DNA from: Mycolicibacterium tusciae
GTDB lineage: Bacteria; Actinomycetota; Actinomycetes; Mycobacteriales; Mycobacteriaceae
NCBI RefSeq assembly: GCF_002086795.1
Contig: NZ_MVIM01000017.1
Location: 1 to 64,000 of the forward strand
Length of the DNA: 64,000 bases
Reading direction: 5' to 3'
Shown here: piece after piece, positions 42,259 to 50,687 of the stretch
How the letters are laid out: each line of letters begins with the position of its first letter
Position numbering within the stretch: the stretch's first letter is position 1
Program-made: the position numbers and the translations under genes
The notes under the pieces: generated by a model
Databases searched by the model: none
What the model was told of the DNA's origin: nothing
The model's input: only the letters and a program-made list of their open reading frames with translations

Positions 42259-43380
42259 ATGGCCGACCGCATTCGCCACATCACGCTGTCCCACGTTGTT
42301 CTCCCCCTGGCCAATCCGGTCAGCGACGCCAAGGTGCTCACCGGCAGGCAGAAGCCGCTGACCGAGACCGTGTTGCTGTTCGCCGAGGTCACCACCGAGC
42401 AGGGCCTGGAGGGCATGGGCTTCAGCTACTCGAAGCGCGCGGGCGGGCGGGCCCAGTTCACCCATCTCGCCGAGGTGGCCGACAGCGCGATCGGGGCGGA
42501 CCCCTCCGACATCGACCGCATTTACCAGTCGCTGCTGTGGGCGGGCGCTTCGGTGGGCCGATCGGGTGTGGCGACTCAGGCCATCGCCGCCCTGGACGTC
42601 GCGCTGTGGGACCTCAAGGCGCGGCGGGCCGGGCTGCCATTGGCCAAGCTCATCGGCGCGCACCGCGACTCCTGCCGCGTCTACAACACCTCCGGCGGCT
42701 TCCTGCAGGCATCCGTCGACGAGATCAAGGAGAAGGCGACCGCCTCGCTGGAGTCTGGCATCGGTGGCATCAAAATCAAAGTGGGGCAACCGGACTGGAA
42801 GAAGGACCTCAAGCGGGTGGCCGCGATCAGGGAGCATCTCGGGGAAACGCCGCTGATGGTGGACGCCAATCAGCAGTGGGACCGGGCGCGGGCCCGACGG
42901 ATGTGCCGCGAACTCGAGCGGTATGACCTCGTCTGGATCGAGGAGCCGCTGGACGCCTGGGACGCCGTCGGACACGCGGACCTCAGCCACACTTTCGACA
43001 CCCCGATCGCGACGGGCGAGATGCTGACCTCGGTGCCCGAGCACATGGCGCTGCTGGACGCCGGCTACCGCGGCATCGTCCAACCCGACGCGCCCCGGAT
43101 CGGCGGCATCACCCCGTTCCTGCGCTTCGCGACGCTGGCCGCCCACGCCGGGCTGGCACTGGCCCCGCACTACGCGATGGAGATCCATCTGCACCTGGCG
43201 GCCACCTACCCGACCGAACCGTGGGTCGAGCACTTCGAGTGGCTCAATCCATTGTTCAACGAGCGCATCGATATTCACGACGGCCGGATGTGGCTACCCG
43301 ATCGGCCCGGCCTCGGCTTCTCACTGTCTGAGCAGATGCGGACGCTGACGAAGGAAAGTGCCGAGTTCGGCCCGCGATGA
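42259..43380 (+). CDS. Enolase-superfamily acid-sugar dehydratase (L-talarate/galactarate dehydratase-like)
   Basis: A 373-residue mandelate-racemase-group enzyme. Catalytic residues read directly: Lys172 and Lys174 (GGIKIKVGQ), metal ligands Asp202 (VDANQQW), Glu228 (WIEEPLD) and Glu254 (ATGEML), plus Asn204 and His304 (APHYAME). The spacing matches the L-talarate/galactarate dehydratase pattern I recall, apart from one residue between Lys and Asp. It would dehydrate a hexarate to a 2-keto-3-deoxy acid. The adjoining GntR and tripartite transporter fit sugar-acid uptake and catabolism, although no aldolase is present here. Confidence 0.85.
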   Translation: MADRIRHITLSHVVLPLANPVSDAKVLTGRQKPLTETVLLFAEVTTEQGLEGMGFSYSKRAGGRAQFTHLAEVADSAIGADPSDIDRIYQSLLWAGASVGRSGVATQAIAALDVALWDLKARRAGLPLAKLIGAHRDSCRVYNTSGGFLQASVDEIKEKATASLESGIGGIKIKVGQPDWKKDLKRVAAIREHLGETPLMVDANQQWDRARARRMCRELERYDLVWIEEPLDAWDAVGHADLSHTFDTPIATGEMLTSVPEHMALLDAGYRGIVQPDAPRIGGITPFLRFATLAAHAGLALAPHYAMEIHLHLAATYPTEPWVEHFEWLNPLFNERIDIHDGRMWLPDRPGLGFSLSEQMRTLTKESAEFGPR

Positions 43381-44057
43381 GCACGACACTGGCTGCGCGG
43401 GTGGTCGCCGGTTTGAAGGACAAGATCCTCGCCGGTGACCTCCCTGCGGGTTCCAAGTTGCCGTCCGAGACCGAGCTCATCGAGGAGTTCGGCGTGTCCC
43501 GCACGGTCATCCGCGAAGCGGTGACGCGGTTGCGCGCCGAGGGTCTGGTCGAAACGTTCCACGGCCGTGGATCATTCGTGCTGGCGGTGCCAGAGCCGAC
43601 GTCGTTCACGGTGGGGTCCACCGCGATCCGCACTCATCAGGACGTGCTCGACATGATCGACTTCCGGCTCGGCATCGAAACCGAGGCGGCCGCGCTGGCG
43701 GCCGCCCGGTGCGACACCGCGGGCCGCGCCGCGCTTCAGGCGGCGCTGGCTGCGTTCGTCGCCGCCGGGCCCGAGGACGCCGTGGAGGCCGACTTCAGAT
43801 TTCACCGCGCGATCGCGGCGGCCGCGGGCAACCGCTTCTACGTGGACCTGCTGGACTCACTCGGTCCGATGATGATCATGCTTCCCCGGATGCGGCTGGG
43901 TGACTCCTACTCGCTCACCGACGCCAGTCACGTCGACCGGGTCCGGTCCGAGCACGGCAACATCGTCGCCGCCGTCCTCGCCGGTGACTCCGCGGCCGCC
44001 CGCGCCGCGATGCGGGTCCACCTCGCCAACTCCCGTCGCCGGCTCGACCCGCGCTGA
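43377..44057 (+). CDS. GntR/FadR-family (FCD) regulator
   Basis: A 226-residue regulator: winged helix LAGDLPAGSKLPSETELIEEFGVSRTVIREAVTRLRAEGLVETFHGRGSFV, FCD domain with metal-type ligands (DFRFHRAIAAAAGN and SEHGNIVAAVL). It starts in an ATGA overlap with the dehydratase gene and probably binds the palindrome at 42202-42246, released by an acid sugar. Its last 201 nt are overlapped on the other strand by the TctA reading frame. Confidence 0.92.
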   Translation: MSTTLAARVVAGLKDKILAGDLPAGSKLPSETELIEEFGVSRTVIREAVTRLRAEGLVETFHGRGSFVLAVPEPTSFTVGSTAIRTHQDVLDMIDFRLGIETEAAALAAARCDTAGRAALQAALAAFVAAGPEDAVEADFRFHRAIAAAAGNRFYVDLLDSLGPMMIMLPRMRLGDSYSLTDASHVDRVRSEHGNIVAAVLAGDSAAARAAMRVHLANSRRRLDPR

Positions 44058-45536
44058 ACTCCGGCGCTGGCGCAGCATCCGGATCATCGGCAGCACGATC
44101 AGCAGCGCGAACACCGCGAGGATGACGCCGGAGATCGGCCGGGTCACGAATCCCGTTGGGTCGCCGCCGAAGATGAGCAGGGACCGCCTCGAACTCGACT
44201 CGATGATGGAGCCCAGCACGAACGCCAGCACCAAGGGCCCGGGGTCGAAGCCCGCCTTCTTCATCAGGTAGCCGACGACGCCGAAGGCCACCATCACGTA
44301 GATGTCGAAGACCGAGTTGTTGATGGTGTACACGCCGAGGATTGTGATGAGCGCCGTGATCGGCGCGAGGATCGCCGGCCGCACCTTGAGGATCCGCACG
44401 AACAACCCGACCAGAGGGATGGACAGGATCAGCAACAGAATGTTGCCGATGTACATCGAGTTGATGACGCCCCAGAAGACGTCGGGGTGTTCGTCGACCA
44501 GCTGCGGGCCGGGTGAGATGCCGAGGATCAGCAGGGCGCCGAACAGCATGGCCATCGTCGCGTTGGCGGGCAGGCCAATGGTGAGCAGCGGAATGAACGA
44601 TGACGTGGCCGCAGCGTTGTTGGCGGTTTCCGGTGCTGCGACGCCTTCGATCGCACCGCGGCCAAAGCGCTCGGGGGTCTTGGACCGCCGTTTCTCGGTG
44701 GCGTAGGCGACGATCGAGGAGAGCACCGCGCCACCGCCAGGCAGCACACCGAGCACGAAGCCGATGATCGATCCGCGGCCCATCGCTCCTGACGACTGTT
44801 TGAGGTCTTTGCGCGACGGCCAAACATTGCCGACCTCGGCGGGCACATGCTTCTTGCCGTGCCGCTGCTCGAGGTTGTAGAGGATCTCGCCGACGCCGAA
44901 CAGACCCATGGCCACCACGACGAAGTCGATGCCGTCGGTGAGCTGCAGGCTGTCGAACGTGAAACGCGAAGCCCCGGTGAAGCTGTCGCGCCCGACTGTC
45001 GCCAGCAACAGGCCCACCGTGCCTGCGATCAGCGCCTTGAGCTTGTTGCCGCTGCCGATCGTGGCGACCAACAGCACGCCGAGTAGCGCCAGGGCGGCGT
45101 ATTCGGGTGGTCCGAAATTCAGCGCGACGCTGGCCACCACCGGGGCTAGCAGAGTGAGCCCGATGATCGAGATCGTCGCTCCCACAAAGGAACCGATGGC
45201 GGCGATGCCCAGCGCAGTGCCGGCCTTGCCCTGTTTGGCCAGGGCGAACCCGTCGAACACGGTGACCACCGATGACGCCTCGCCGGGTAGGCGTAGCAGC
45301 ACCGAGGTGATGGTGCCGCCGTACTGGGCGCCGTAGTAGATGCCGGCGAGCATGATGATGGCCGAGACCGGGTCGATGGTGTAGGTGATGGGCAGCAGGA
45401 TCGCGATGGTGGCCGCGGGCCCGAGGCCCGGAAGCACGCCGATGATCATGCCGATCAGCACGCCGATGAGGCAGTACAGCAGGTTGTGCGGTTCGACGAC
45501 GAGGGCGAACCCGTCCAGGAATGCGGTGAAGTCCAC
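43857..45536 (-). CDS. tctA: Tripartite tricarboxylate transporter TctA-like permease
   Basis: A 559-residue membrane protein with about ten to twelve helices. Family marks: LIGVLIGMIIGVLPGLGPAATIAILLP, IYYGAQYGGTITSVLLRLPGEASSVVTVFDG, and GVAAPETANNAAATSSFIPLLTIGLPANATMAML. The membrane part ends near RMLRQRR (about residue 487). The frame then continues about 70 hydrophilic residues, most of them antisense to the GntR gene, to a stop at 43857; members are usually near 500 residues. The tail is an oddity, likely from a lost stop codon. Confidence 0.88.
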   Translation of the reverse strand: MDFTAFLDGFALVVEPHNLLYCLIGVLIGMIIGVLPGLGPAATIAILLPITYTIDPVSAIIMLAGIYYGAQYGGTITSVLLRLPGEASSVVTVFDGFALAKQGKAGTALGIAAIGSFVGATISIIGLTLLAPVVASVALNFGPPEYAALALLGVLLVATIGSGNKLKALIAGTVGLLLATVGRDSFTGASRFTFDSLQLTDGIDFVVVAMGLFGVGEILYNLEQRHGKKHVPAEVGNVWPSRKDLKQSSGAMGRGSIIGFVLGVLPGGGAVLSSIVAYATEKRRSKTPERFGRGAIEGVAAPETANNAAATSSFIPLLTIGLPANATMAMLFGALLILGISPGPQLVDEHPDVFWGVINSMYIGNILLLILSIPLVGLFVRILKVRPAILAPITALITILGVYTINNSVFDIYVMVAFGVVGYLMKKAGFDPGPLVLAFVLGSIIESSSRRSLLIFGGDPTGFVTRPISGVILAVFALLIVLPMIRMLRQRRSSARVEPATGVGEVDPHRGAGGRGVTGEDGGDDVAVLGPDPVDVTGVGERVGVTQPHPGKHDHHRTE

Positions 45537-45557
45537 GGTTGGCTCCTGGCTGCGAAA

Positions 45558-46106
45558 CTAGAAAGCGATCAAGTGGGGCAACGGGATTCGCAGCCCGTAG
45601 AGAAACAGGACATAGAACGCCGCGACGGTCACCACGCTGATGATGACGGTGTTGCGCCAGCTCTCGCCGCCGAGGAACTTGAGCCAGATCACGCACAACG
45701 CCAACGCGGGGATCTCGAATCCGGTCACCGGCATCAGCACACCGAAAGCGACGAACGTGATGATGCCGATGATCGGGAGGATGCTGCTGCGCGTGAACGC
45801 CTCGGCGTCGGTCAGGTTGCGGCCGATCGCCAGCAGCACTGCCGACATCGCCGCGATCAATACGCTGACGACGAACGGCCACAGCCCGGGACCCGGCTCG
45901 CGTAGTGAGCCGAGGCCGTATCCGGCTGACAGCACCGCGCCGCCGATGCCGATCGCGATGCCGACGAGCGCACCGACGATCTGGTAGGCGGGACCGCCCG
46001 AGGGTGGCCGCTCCTCCTCCAATTCGTGGGCGACCTCGGCCTCGAGTTCGGCGAGGATGTCGCGGGTGTGCTGGTGCGGCGTGCTGCCGGGTGCGGCGTC
46101 GTTCAT
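45558..46106 (-). CDS. tctB: Tripartite tricarboxylate transporter TctB-like subunit
   Basis: A 182-residue protein with a 40-residue acidic N-terminus (HTRDILAELEAEVAHELEEERPP) and about four helices (YQIVGALVGIAIGIGGAVLSAGYGLGSL, PGLWPFVVSVLIAAMSAVLLAIGRNL, ILPIIGIITFVAFGVLMPVTGFEIPALALCVIWL, IISVVTVAAFYVLFLYGLRI), the DUF1468/TctB pattern. Forms the small membrane subunit. Lies 2 nt after the tctC stop. Confidence 0.88.
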   Translation of the reverse strand: MNDAAPGSTPHQHTRDILAELEAEVAHELEEERPPSGGPAYQIVGALVGIAIGIGGAVLSAGYGLGSLREPGPGLWPFVVSVLIAAMSAVLLAIGRNLTDAEAFTRSSILPIIGIITFVAFGVLMPVTGFEIPALALCVIWLKFLGGESWRNTVIISVVTVAAFYVLFLYGLRIPLPHLIAF

Positions 46107-46108
46107 GC

Positions 46109-47128
46109 TCAGCCCTCGTCGCGCAGGTTGATGCCGTACTGCTTGACCAGTGCCTCGTACCGCTTCTTGTCAGACTGCAGCTGCGCGAGGACCTCGTCAC
46201 CGGAGAGTTCCATCGGGGTGAGGCTGTTCTGCTTGTTGAACTCCTTGTAGCTCTCGGTCGCGAACGTGGCCCGCATACCTTCGGCGATCTTGTCCTGGAT
46301 CTCCTGCGGGGTGCCCTTGGGCACCGTCATGAAGCGGTACTGCGTCACCTCGACGTCGAGTCCCTGTTCCTTGGCGGTGGGCACGTCGGGCAGGTACTCG
46401 ATGCGCGACGGGCCGAAAACCGCGAGCGGGGTCAGCTTGCCGGACTGGATGTTCTCGATGGCCTCACCGACCTGGATGCTGGCCACGTCGACCTGGTTGC
46501 CGAGCACGGCGGCCAGCGCCGGGGCTCCGCCGTCGAACGGAACAGCCTGTGACTCGACGTTGCTCGTCTTGAACAGCAGGGCGGCCGACAGCTGCGCTCC
46601 GGTGCCCACGCCCGTCGTCCCGTACCGGACGACGCGGTTGGCGTTCTTGAGGTCGTCGAGCGTCCGGAATCCGCTCGCTGGATTGGTCACCAGCACGTAG
46701 TCGTCACGCGAAACTCCCTGCACCACATCGAAATCGTCGATGTTGGTGACCTCGTCGGGGCTCACCGCCATCGGGGTGATGGTGAACAGCGACGCGTTCT
46801 GGATCGCGATGATCGAGCCGTTGGGCTCCGCCTTGGCGACCTCGGCCGCGGCCAGCGCACCGTTGGCACCTTCCCGGTTGATGACCGGGAACGAGGCGCC
46901 GAGGTTGTCGCTCAGTCCCTTGGACACCGCGCGGCTGATCAGGTCGCTGGAGCCGCCTGCGGACGCGCCGACGTACATCTCGACCGCACCGGACGGGTAG
47001 GAGTCGCCGCCACCGCCGCCGGTGGAGTTCTGGACGCCGCTACATCCGGTGAGGACAAGCCCGACGGCGGCCGTCGCCGCCAAACCGGCACGGACGCGAT
47101 TACGAATGAATGTGTCGTGGGCGGGCAT
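46109..47128 (-). CDS. tctC: Tripartite tricarboxylate transporter TctC-like binding lipoprotein
   Basis: A 339-residue extracytoplasmic binding protein anchored by lipobox LTGC. Start behind GAGGAG. Family marks: VEMYVGASAGGSSDLISRAVSKGLSDNLG near the N-terminus, GTTGVGTGAQLSAALLF, and SRIEYLPDVPTAKEQGLDVEVTQYRFM with the terminal YGINLRDEG. It captures an organic acid for TctAB. Neighbouring dehydratase and GntR suggest a hexarate or related sugar acid. Confidence 0.9.
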   Translation of the reverse strand: MPAHDTFIRNRVRAGLAATAAVGLVLTGCSGVQNSTGGGGGDSYPSGAVEMYVGASAGGSSDLISRAVSKGLSDNLGASFPVINREGANGALAAAEVAKAEPNGSIIAIQNASLFTITPMAVSPDEVTNIDDFDVVQGVSRDDYVLVTNPASGFRTLDDLKNANRVVRYGTTGVGTGAQLSAALLFKTSNVESQAVPFDGGAPALAAVLGNQVDVASIQVGEAIENIQSGKLTPLAVFGPSRIEYLPDVPTAKEQGLDVEVTQYRFMTVPKGTPQEIQDKIAEGMRATFATESYKEFNKQNSLTPMELSGDEVLAQLQSDKKRYEALVKQYGINLRDEG

Positions 47129-47259
47129 GAATCACTCCTCGTCGTGTGATCTGACGTCCACAGGGTCATGGATGTGGTCGTAGTCACTCCACCGTAGGAA
47201 AATCCAGTGATACCTGTCCAAGCCTCTTATCGCATTACTTCATGCGCTTTAGGTATTAG

Positions 47260-49026
47260 TCAGAACCAGCTGTCGCGCATGTCCAGCGTCGTGCGGTCCA
47301 GTGCGGCAAGCAGATCGAGTTGGGGACCCGTCTTGGGCAGTTCGCTCCGGAAGAAGTACCGGGCGGCTTGCCGTTTGCCGTCGTAGAAGTCGCCGGCGCG
47401 GCCGTTGCAGGCGACCACCTGCTCGAGCCAGATCCAGGCGACCACGATGTGGCCGAACGCCTCGAGGTACGCGACGCTGTTGGCCAGCGCGGCATCGATG
47501 TCGCCGGAAGCGAACATTGCGGTGGTCACCTCGACCAGCCGCTGCCAGGTTGCAGTGAGCCGAGGGGCCAGTTCCGCGGCATCCCCGCCCGCGGCGTTCG
47601 CGATCTCGACCGTCTGCGCAATCGCCGCCCCGAGCGCCGCGAGGCTGGCGCCGCCGCGCTGGGTCACCTTGCGGCCCAACAGGTCGAGGCTCTGAATGCC
47701 ATGGGTGCCCTCGTGAATGGCGTTGAGCCGGTTGTCGCGGTAGTGCTGTTCGACGTCGTATTCGCGGGTGTAGCCGTATCCGCCGTGCACCTGAATCGCG
47801 AGGCTGTTGGCCTCCAGGCACCACTGCGACGGCCAGCTCTTGCCGACCGGCGTGAGGATGTCGAGCAGCAGCGTCGCCGCATCGCGCTCGGCGTCGGTTT
47901 CGGCGCTGTGCTGCACGTCGACGAGCTTGGCGCAGTACAGCAGCAACGCCATCCCGCCCTCGACATACGCCTTCTGCGCCAACAGCATTCGCTTGACGTC
48001 GGCGTGTTCGATGATCGGGATCTGCGGCGAAGTCGGGTCCTTGGCCGTCACCGGTCTGCCCTGCGGACGTTCGCGGGCGTAGTCCACCGATTTGAGGTAT
48101 CCGGTGTAGCCCAGTGCCACCGCGCCCATGCCTACGCCGAGGCGTGCCTCGTTCATCATGGTGAACATGTAGGTGATGCCGCGGTGCGGCTCACCGACGA
48201 GATAACCGACGGCGCCGTCGAAGTTCAGCACGGTGTTGGTGATACCCCGCTGCCCCATCTTGTGGTTCAGCCCGGCGATGACGACGTTGTTGCGCTCGCC
48301 GATCGAACCATCGTCATTGACAAGGTATTTCGGGACGATGAAGAGCGAGATGCCCTTGGTGCCCGCCGGCCCGCCCGGGATCTTGGCAAGCACCAGGTTG
48401 ACGATGTTCTCGGTCATCTCGTGCTCGGCGCCGGAGATCCACATCTTCGAACCGAACAGCCGGTACGTGCCGTCGGGCTGCGGTTCGGCCCGCGTGAGGA
48501 TGTCGGCGAGTGACGAACCGGCGTGTGTCTCGGACAGTGCCATGGTCCCGGTGAACCGCCCGGCCAGCATGGGACGCAGGAAAGCGTCGATCTGTTCGGG
48601 GGTGCCGAACTTCGCGATCAGGTTCGCGTTGGCGATGGTGAGCATCAGATACCCGGTGGTGCTGACGTTGGCCGCCGAGAACCAGGCCAACCCGGCCTCG
48701 GCCACCGTCACGGGCAGCTGGGCTCCGCCGTGCTCGGCGTCCATCGCGACGCCGAGCAGGTCGGCCTGGGTGAACGCGTCCAGCGCCTCTTTGACCTCGT
48801 CGATGACGGTGACGGTGTCACCATCGAAGGTCGGTTCGGCGGCGTCGCTCTTCTTGTTGTGCGGCGCGAAATACCGCGTCGCCAACTGTTCACACAGCTC
48901 TAGCACCCCGTCGAACGTCTCGCGGGAGTGCTCGGCGAAGCGGTCGCGCTTGGTCAGTTCGTCGACCCGCAGCCACTCGTAGAGCAGGAAATCGAGATCC
49001 CGTCGCGACAGCAAGTTCGATTTCAT
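47260..49026 (-). CDS. Acyl-CoA dehydrogenase, long FadE5-like type
   Basis: A 588-residue acyl-CoA dehydrogenase of the long type with a C-terminal extension. Motifs: GTMALSETHAGSSLADI (FAD/acyl-binding), KMWISGAEHEMTENIVNLVLA, IQVHGGYGYTREYDVEQHYRDNRLNAIHEGTHGIQSLDLLGRKV with the catalytic-glutamate region near HEGTHG. It oxidises acyl-CoA in beta-oxidation. Only 12 nt separate it from the upstream TetR gene, so it is likely self-controlled as a pair. Confidence 0.92.
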   Translation of the reverse strand: MKSNLLSRRDLDFLLYEWLRVDELTKRDRFAEHSRETFDGVLELCEQLATRYFAPHNKKSDAAEPTFDGDTVTVIDEVKEALDAFTQADLLGVAMDAEHGGAQLPVTVAEAGLAWFSAANVSTTGYLMLTIANANLIAKFGTPEQIDAFLRPMLAGRFTGTMALSETHAGSSLADILTRAEPQPDGTYRLFGSKMWISGAEHEMTENIVNLVLAKIPGGPAGTKGISLFIVPKYLVNDDGSIGERNNVVIAGLNHKMGQRGITNTVLNFDGAVGYLVGEPHRGITYMFTMMNEARLGVGMGAVALGYTGYLKSVDYARERPQGRPVTAKDPTSPQIPIIEHADVKRMLLAQKAYVEGGMALLLYCAKLVDVQHSAETDAERDAATLLLDILTPVGKSWPSQWCLEANSLAIQVHGGYGYTREYDVEQHYRDNRLNAIHEGTHGIQSLDLLGRKVTQRGGASLAALGAAIAQTVEIANAAGGDAAELAPRLTATWQRLVEVTTAMFASGDIDAALANSVAYLEAFGHIVVAWIWLEQVVACNGRAGDFYDGKRQAARYFFRSELPKTGPQLDLLAALDRTTLDMRDSWF

Positions 49027-49038
49027 CTGATTCGACGG

Positions 49039-49695
49039 CTAGTTGGCTGCGCTGATGTTCACGCCCAGGGGCTCGGACTCGCGCACCGTTTCGTCGCGGA
49101 TCAGTCCACGCAACAGCGCGGTGCTGAACTCGACGGCGATCTCCTGGGCGGTGCGCCGACCGTGCGGCCGCAGCCAGCGGTAGGACCCCAGCGTCATCCC
49201 GATGTAGCCGAGGGCCAGGACGTGGCTGTCACAGTCGTAGAACTCGCCGCTGGCGATGCCGCGGTCGATGACGTCGCGCACGTGCTCGTAGACCTGGGTT
49301 TCCTTCTCCCTGATGTAGGCGACCTGCTCCTCGGTGAACCACTCCGTGATGTAGGGGCCCTCCTGGAAGTACACCGCCGCGCGCTCGATGTCGCTGGCGA
49401 TGCCGACCAGCAGCCGACGGGTGAAGTGATAGATGGTCTCCCTGGCCGACGCGGTCGGGTCGTCGTGCAGGGCATCGACGGTGAAGTCGGCAGCGCCCTT
49501 GTAGATGTCGTAGAGGATCAACGCTTTGCTGGCGTAGTAGTGGTACACCGTGGCCTTGTTCAGGCCGACGGCATCGGCGACGTCGTCCATCCGGGTGCCG
49601 TGATACCCACGAGCGGCGAACAGCTTGGTGGCGACGGCCAGCAGTTCCTCGCGACGTGACATCCCGTTCGAGGCTTCCGGTGACGAGGCTGGCAT
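49039..49695 (-). CDS. TetR-family transcriptional regulator
   Basis: A 218-residue TetR: HTH EELLAVATKLFAARGYHGTRMDDVADAVGLNKATVYHYYASKALILYDIYKGA, followed by an all-helical ligand domain. It resembles the regulator at Rv0158. Immediately downstream on the same strand is the FadE gene, suggesting control of acyl-CoA oxidation. The upstream region (49730-49760) has an A/T-rich AACTGGTTGGCTAGTT sequence that might be its site, weakly supported. Confidence 0.9.
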   Translation of the reverse strand: MPASSPEASNGMSRREELLAVATKLFAARGYHGTRMDDVADAVGLNKATVYHYYASKALILYDIYKGAADFTVDALHDDPTASARETIYHFTRRLLVGIASDIERAAVYFQEGPYITEWFTEEQVAYIREKETQVYEHVRDVIDRGIASGEFYDCDSHVLALGYIGMTLGSYRWLRPHGRRTAQEIAVEFSTALLRGLIRDETVRESEPLGVNISAAN

Positions 49696-49834
49696 GGCGA
49701 CTCACTATATGCAGGCCCGGAGCGGATCCGGGTATCAATCAACTGGTTGGCTAGTTTATGCGTTGAGGGTGTCGGCGCCTCGGCGGCAGGTCTAGACTCG
49801 GGCCAGAACCAGCCGCGACACGAGAGGTGATGAC

Positions 49835-49945
49835 GTGGATCCCAACCCCGATTATGACGCGAGCGACGAGCTCGAATACGGCGCGAACTGGTTCGCCTGG
49901 ATTCTGCGTGGCGTTTATCCGCCGCCGGCCTATCCCCCCGTCTAA
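49835..49945 (+). CDS. Small 36-residue protein of unknown function
   Basis: A GTG start (49835-49837) behind GAGAGG (49822-49827) at 7-nt spacing opens 36 codons to TAA. The product begins MDPNPDYDASDELEYGANW and continues FAWILRGVYPPPAYPPV: an acidic half, a short aromatic/hydrophobic patch and a Pro/Tyr end. The near-perfect ribosome site, short conserved-looking sequence and position in the TetR-DUF3159 gap support a real gene. No function is known to me. Confidence 0.68.
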   Translation: MDPNPDYDASDELEYGANWFAWILRGVYPPPAYPPV

Positions 49946-49951
49946 CCCGCG

Positions 49952-50578
49952 TCACGCCTCGCGTGCGCGCGGGAGAGCCCGGATGCTCACCCGGACGGCG
50001 AGATAGATCACCGACGAGGTGACCACGAATATCGGCCAGCCCATCGCGATACGCGCCGCCGCAAGTAGCCCCTCCTGATCCGTGTCATACAGGTAGTTCT
50101 GTACCAGGAATCGTGACCACGATGCCGTCGCCATCACGGCGGTCGCGATGTCGAACGCCAATCGAACTCTCGGAACGCGACGCCACGTGTCGTCGCGACC
50201 CGTCATCCATGCCCACCCGACGCCGACGAGTGGTCGGCGGATCACGATCGAAACGGTGAAGGCGAGCGCCAATCCGAGATACATCCAGATGCCGGGCAGA
50301 TAGAAGTCCTTGGCCCTGCCGGTGATCAAGGCGAACGCCGCGCACACCGCGATACCGGCGAATCCCAATATCGCAGGCCGGGTGGACTCCCTGCGGAACA
50401 GCTGCCACGCGAGGATGAGCGACGCGACCGTGATCGCGGCGATGAGCGCCGGACGCAAACCGGTCAACGAGTTCGTCACCGCGAACGTGGTGACCGGAAG
50501 CGCCGTGTACACCAACCCGCGCACTCCGCCGGCGCGAATCAGCAGCGCAGCTGCGGGCGGTCGGGACTCGGTCATCAC
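49952..50578 (-). CDS. DUF3159 membrane protein
   Basis: A 208-residue protein with about six hydrophobic helices (VRGLVYTALPVTTFAVTNSLTGL, PALIAAITVASLILAWQLF, AILGFAGIAVCAAFALITG, WMYLGLALAFTVSIVIRR, and others). Central RRPLVGVGWAWMTGRDDTWRRVPRV loop and the terminal VRVSIRALPRA match DUF3159. Function unknown. Divergent from pntA. Met at 50578 or 50575. Confidence 0.87.
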   Translation of the reverse strand: MMTESRPPAAALLIRAGGVRGLVYTALPVTTFAVTNSLTGLRPALIAAITVASLILAWQLFRRESTRPAILGFAGIAVCAAFALITGRAKDFYLPGIWMYLGLALAFTVSIVIRRPLVGVGWAWMTGRDDTWRRVPRVRLAFDIATAVMATASWSRFLVQNYLYDTDQEGLLAAARIAMGWPIFVVTSSVIYLAVRVSIRALPRAREA

Positions 50579-50625
50579 CTCGAACTTTACGTGGGCCTCG
50601 GCGCTCGCCTCGGCTGCAAGTTTGG

Positions 50626-50640
50626 GGTAAGCCGCTTACC
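50626..50640. promoter_or_regulatory. Perfect palindrome upstream of pntA
   Basis: GGTAAGC-C-GCTTACC, a 15-bp perfect inverted repeat, lies 47 nt before the pntA ATG and 48 nt before the DUF3159 start, in the divergent gap. It is a good candidate operator for the transhydrogenase operon. No regulator in the window is obviously its partner. Confidence 0.5.
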
Positions 50641-50687
50641 GCCGGAGGGGCACACGGTCGCCAAGACGCGGATGGGAGACTTTTCGG

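Noticed and set aside
43915..46200. A 761-codon open frame overlapping TctA/TctB
   Set aside because: Composition of Arg/Ala/Gly without membrane segments, in a shadow frame of the transporter genes.
47129..47259. Search for a second copy of the 42202-42246 palindrome before tctC
   Set aside because: Only weak TGATACCT/AGGTATTA matches 35-40 nt apart were seen; nothing resembles the GntR-type operator.
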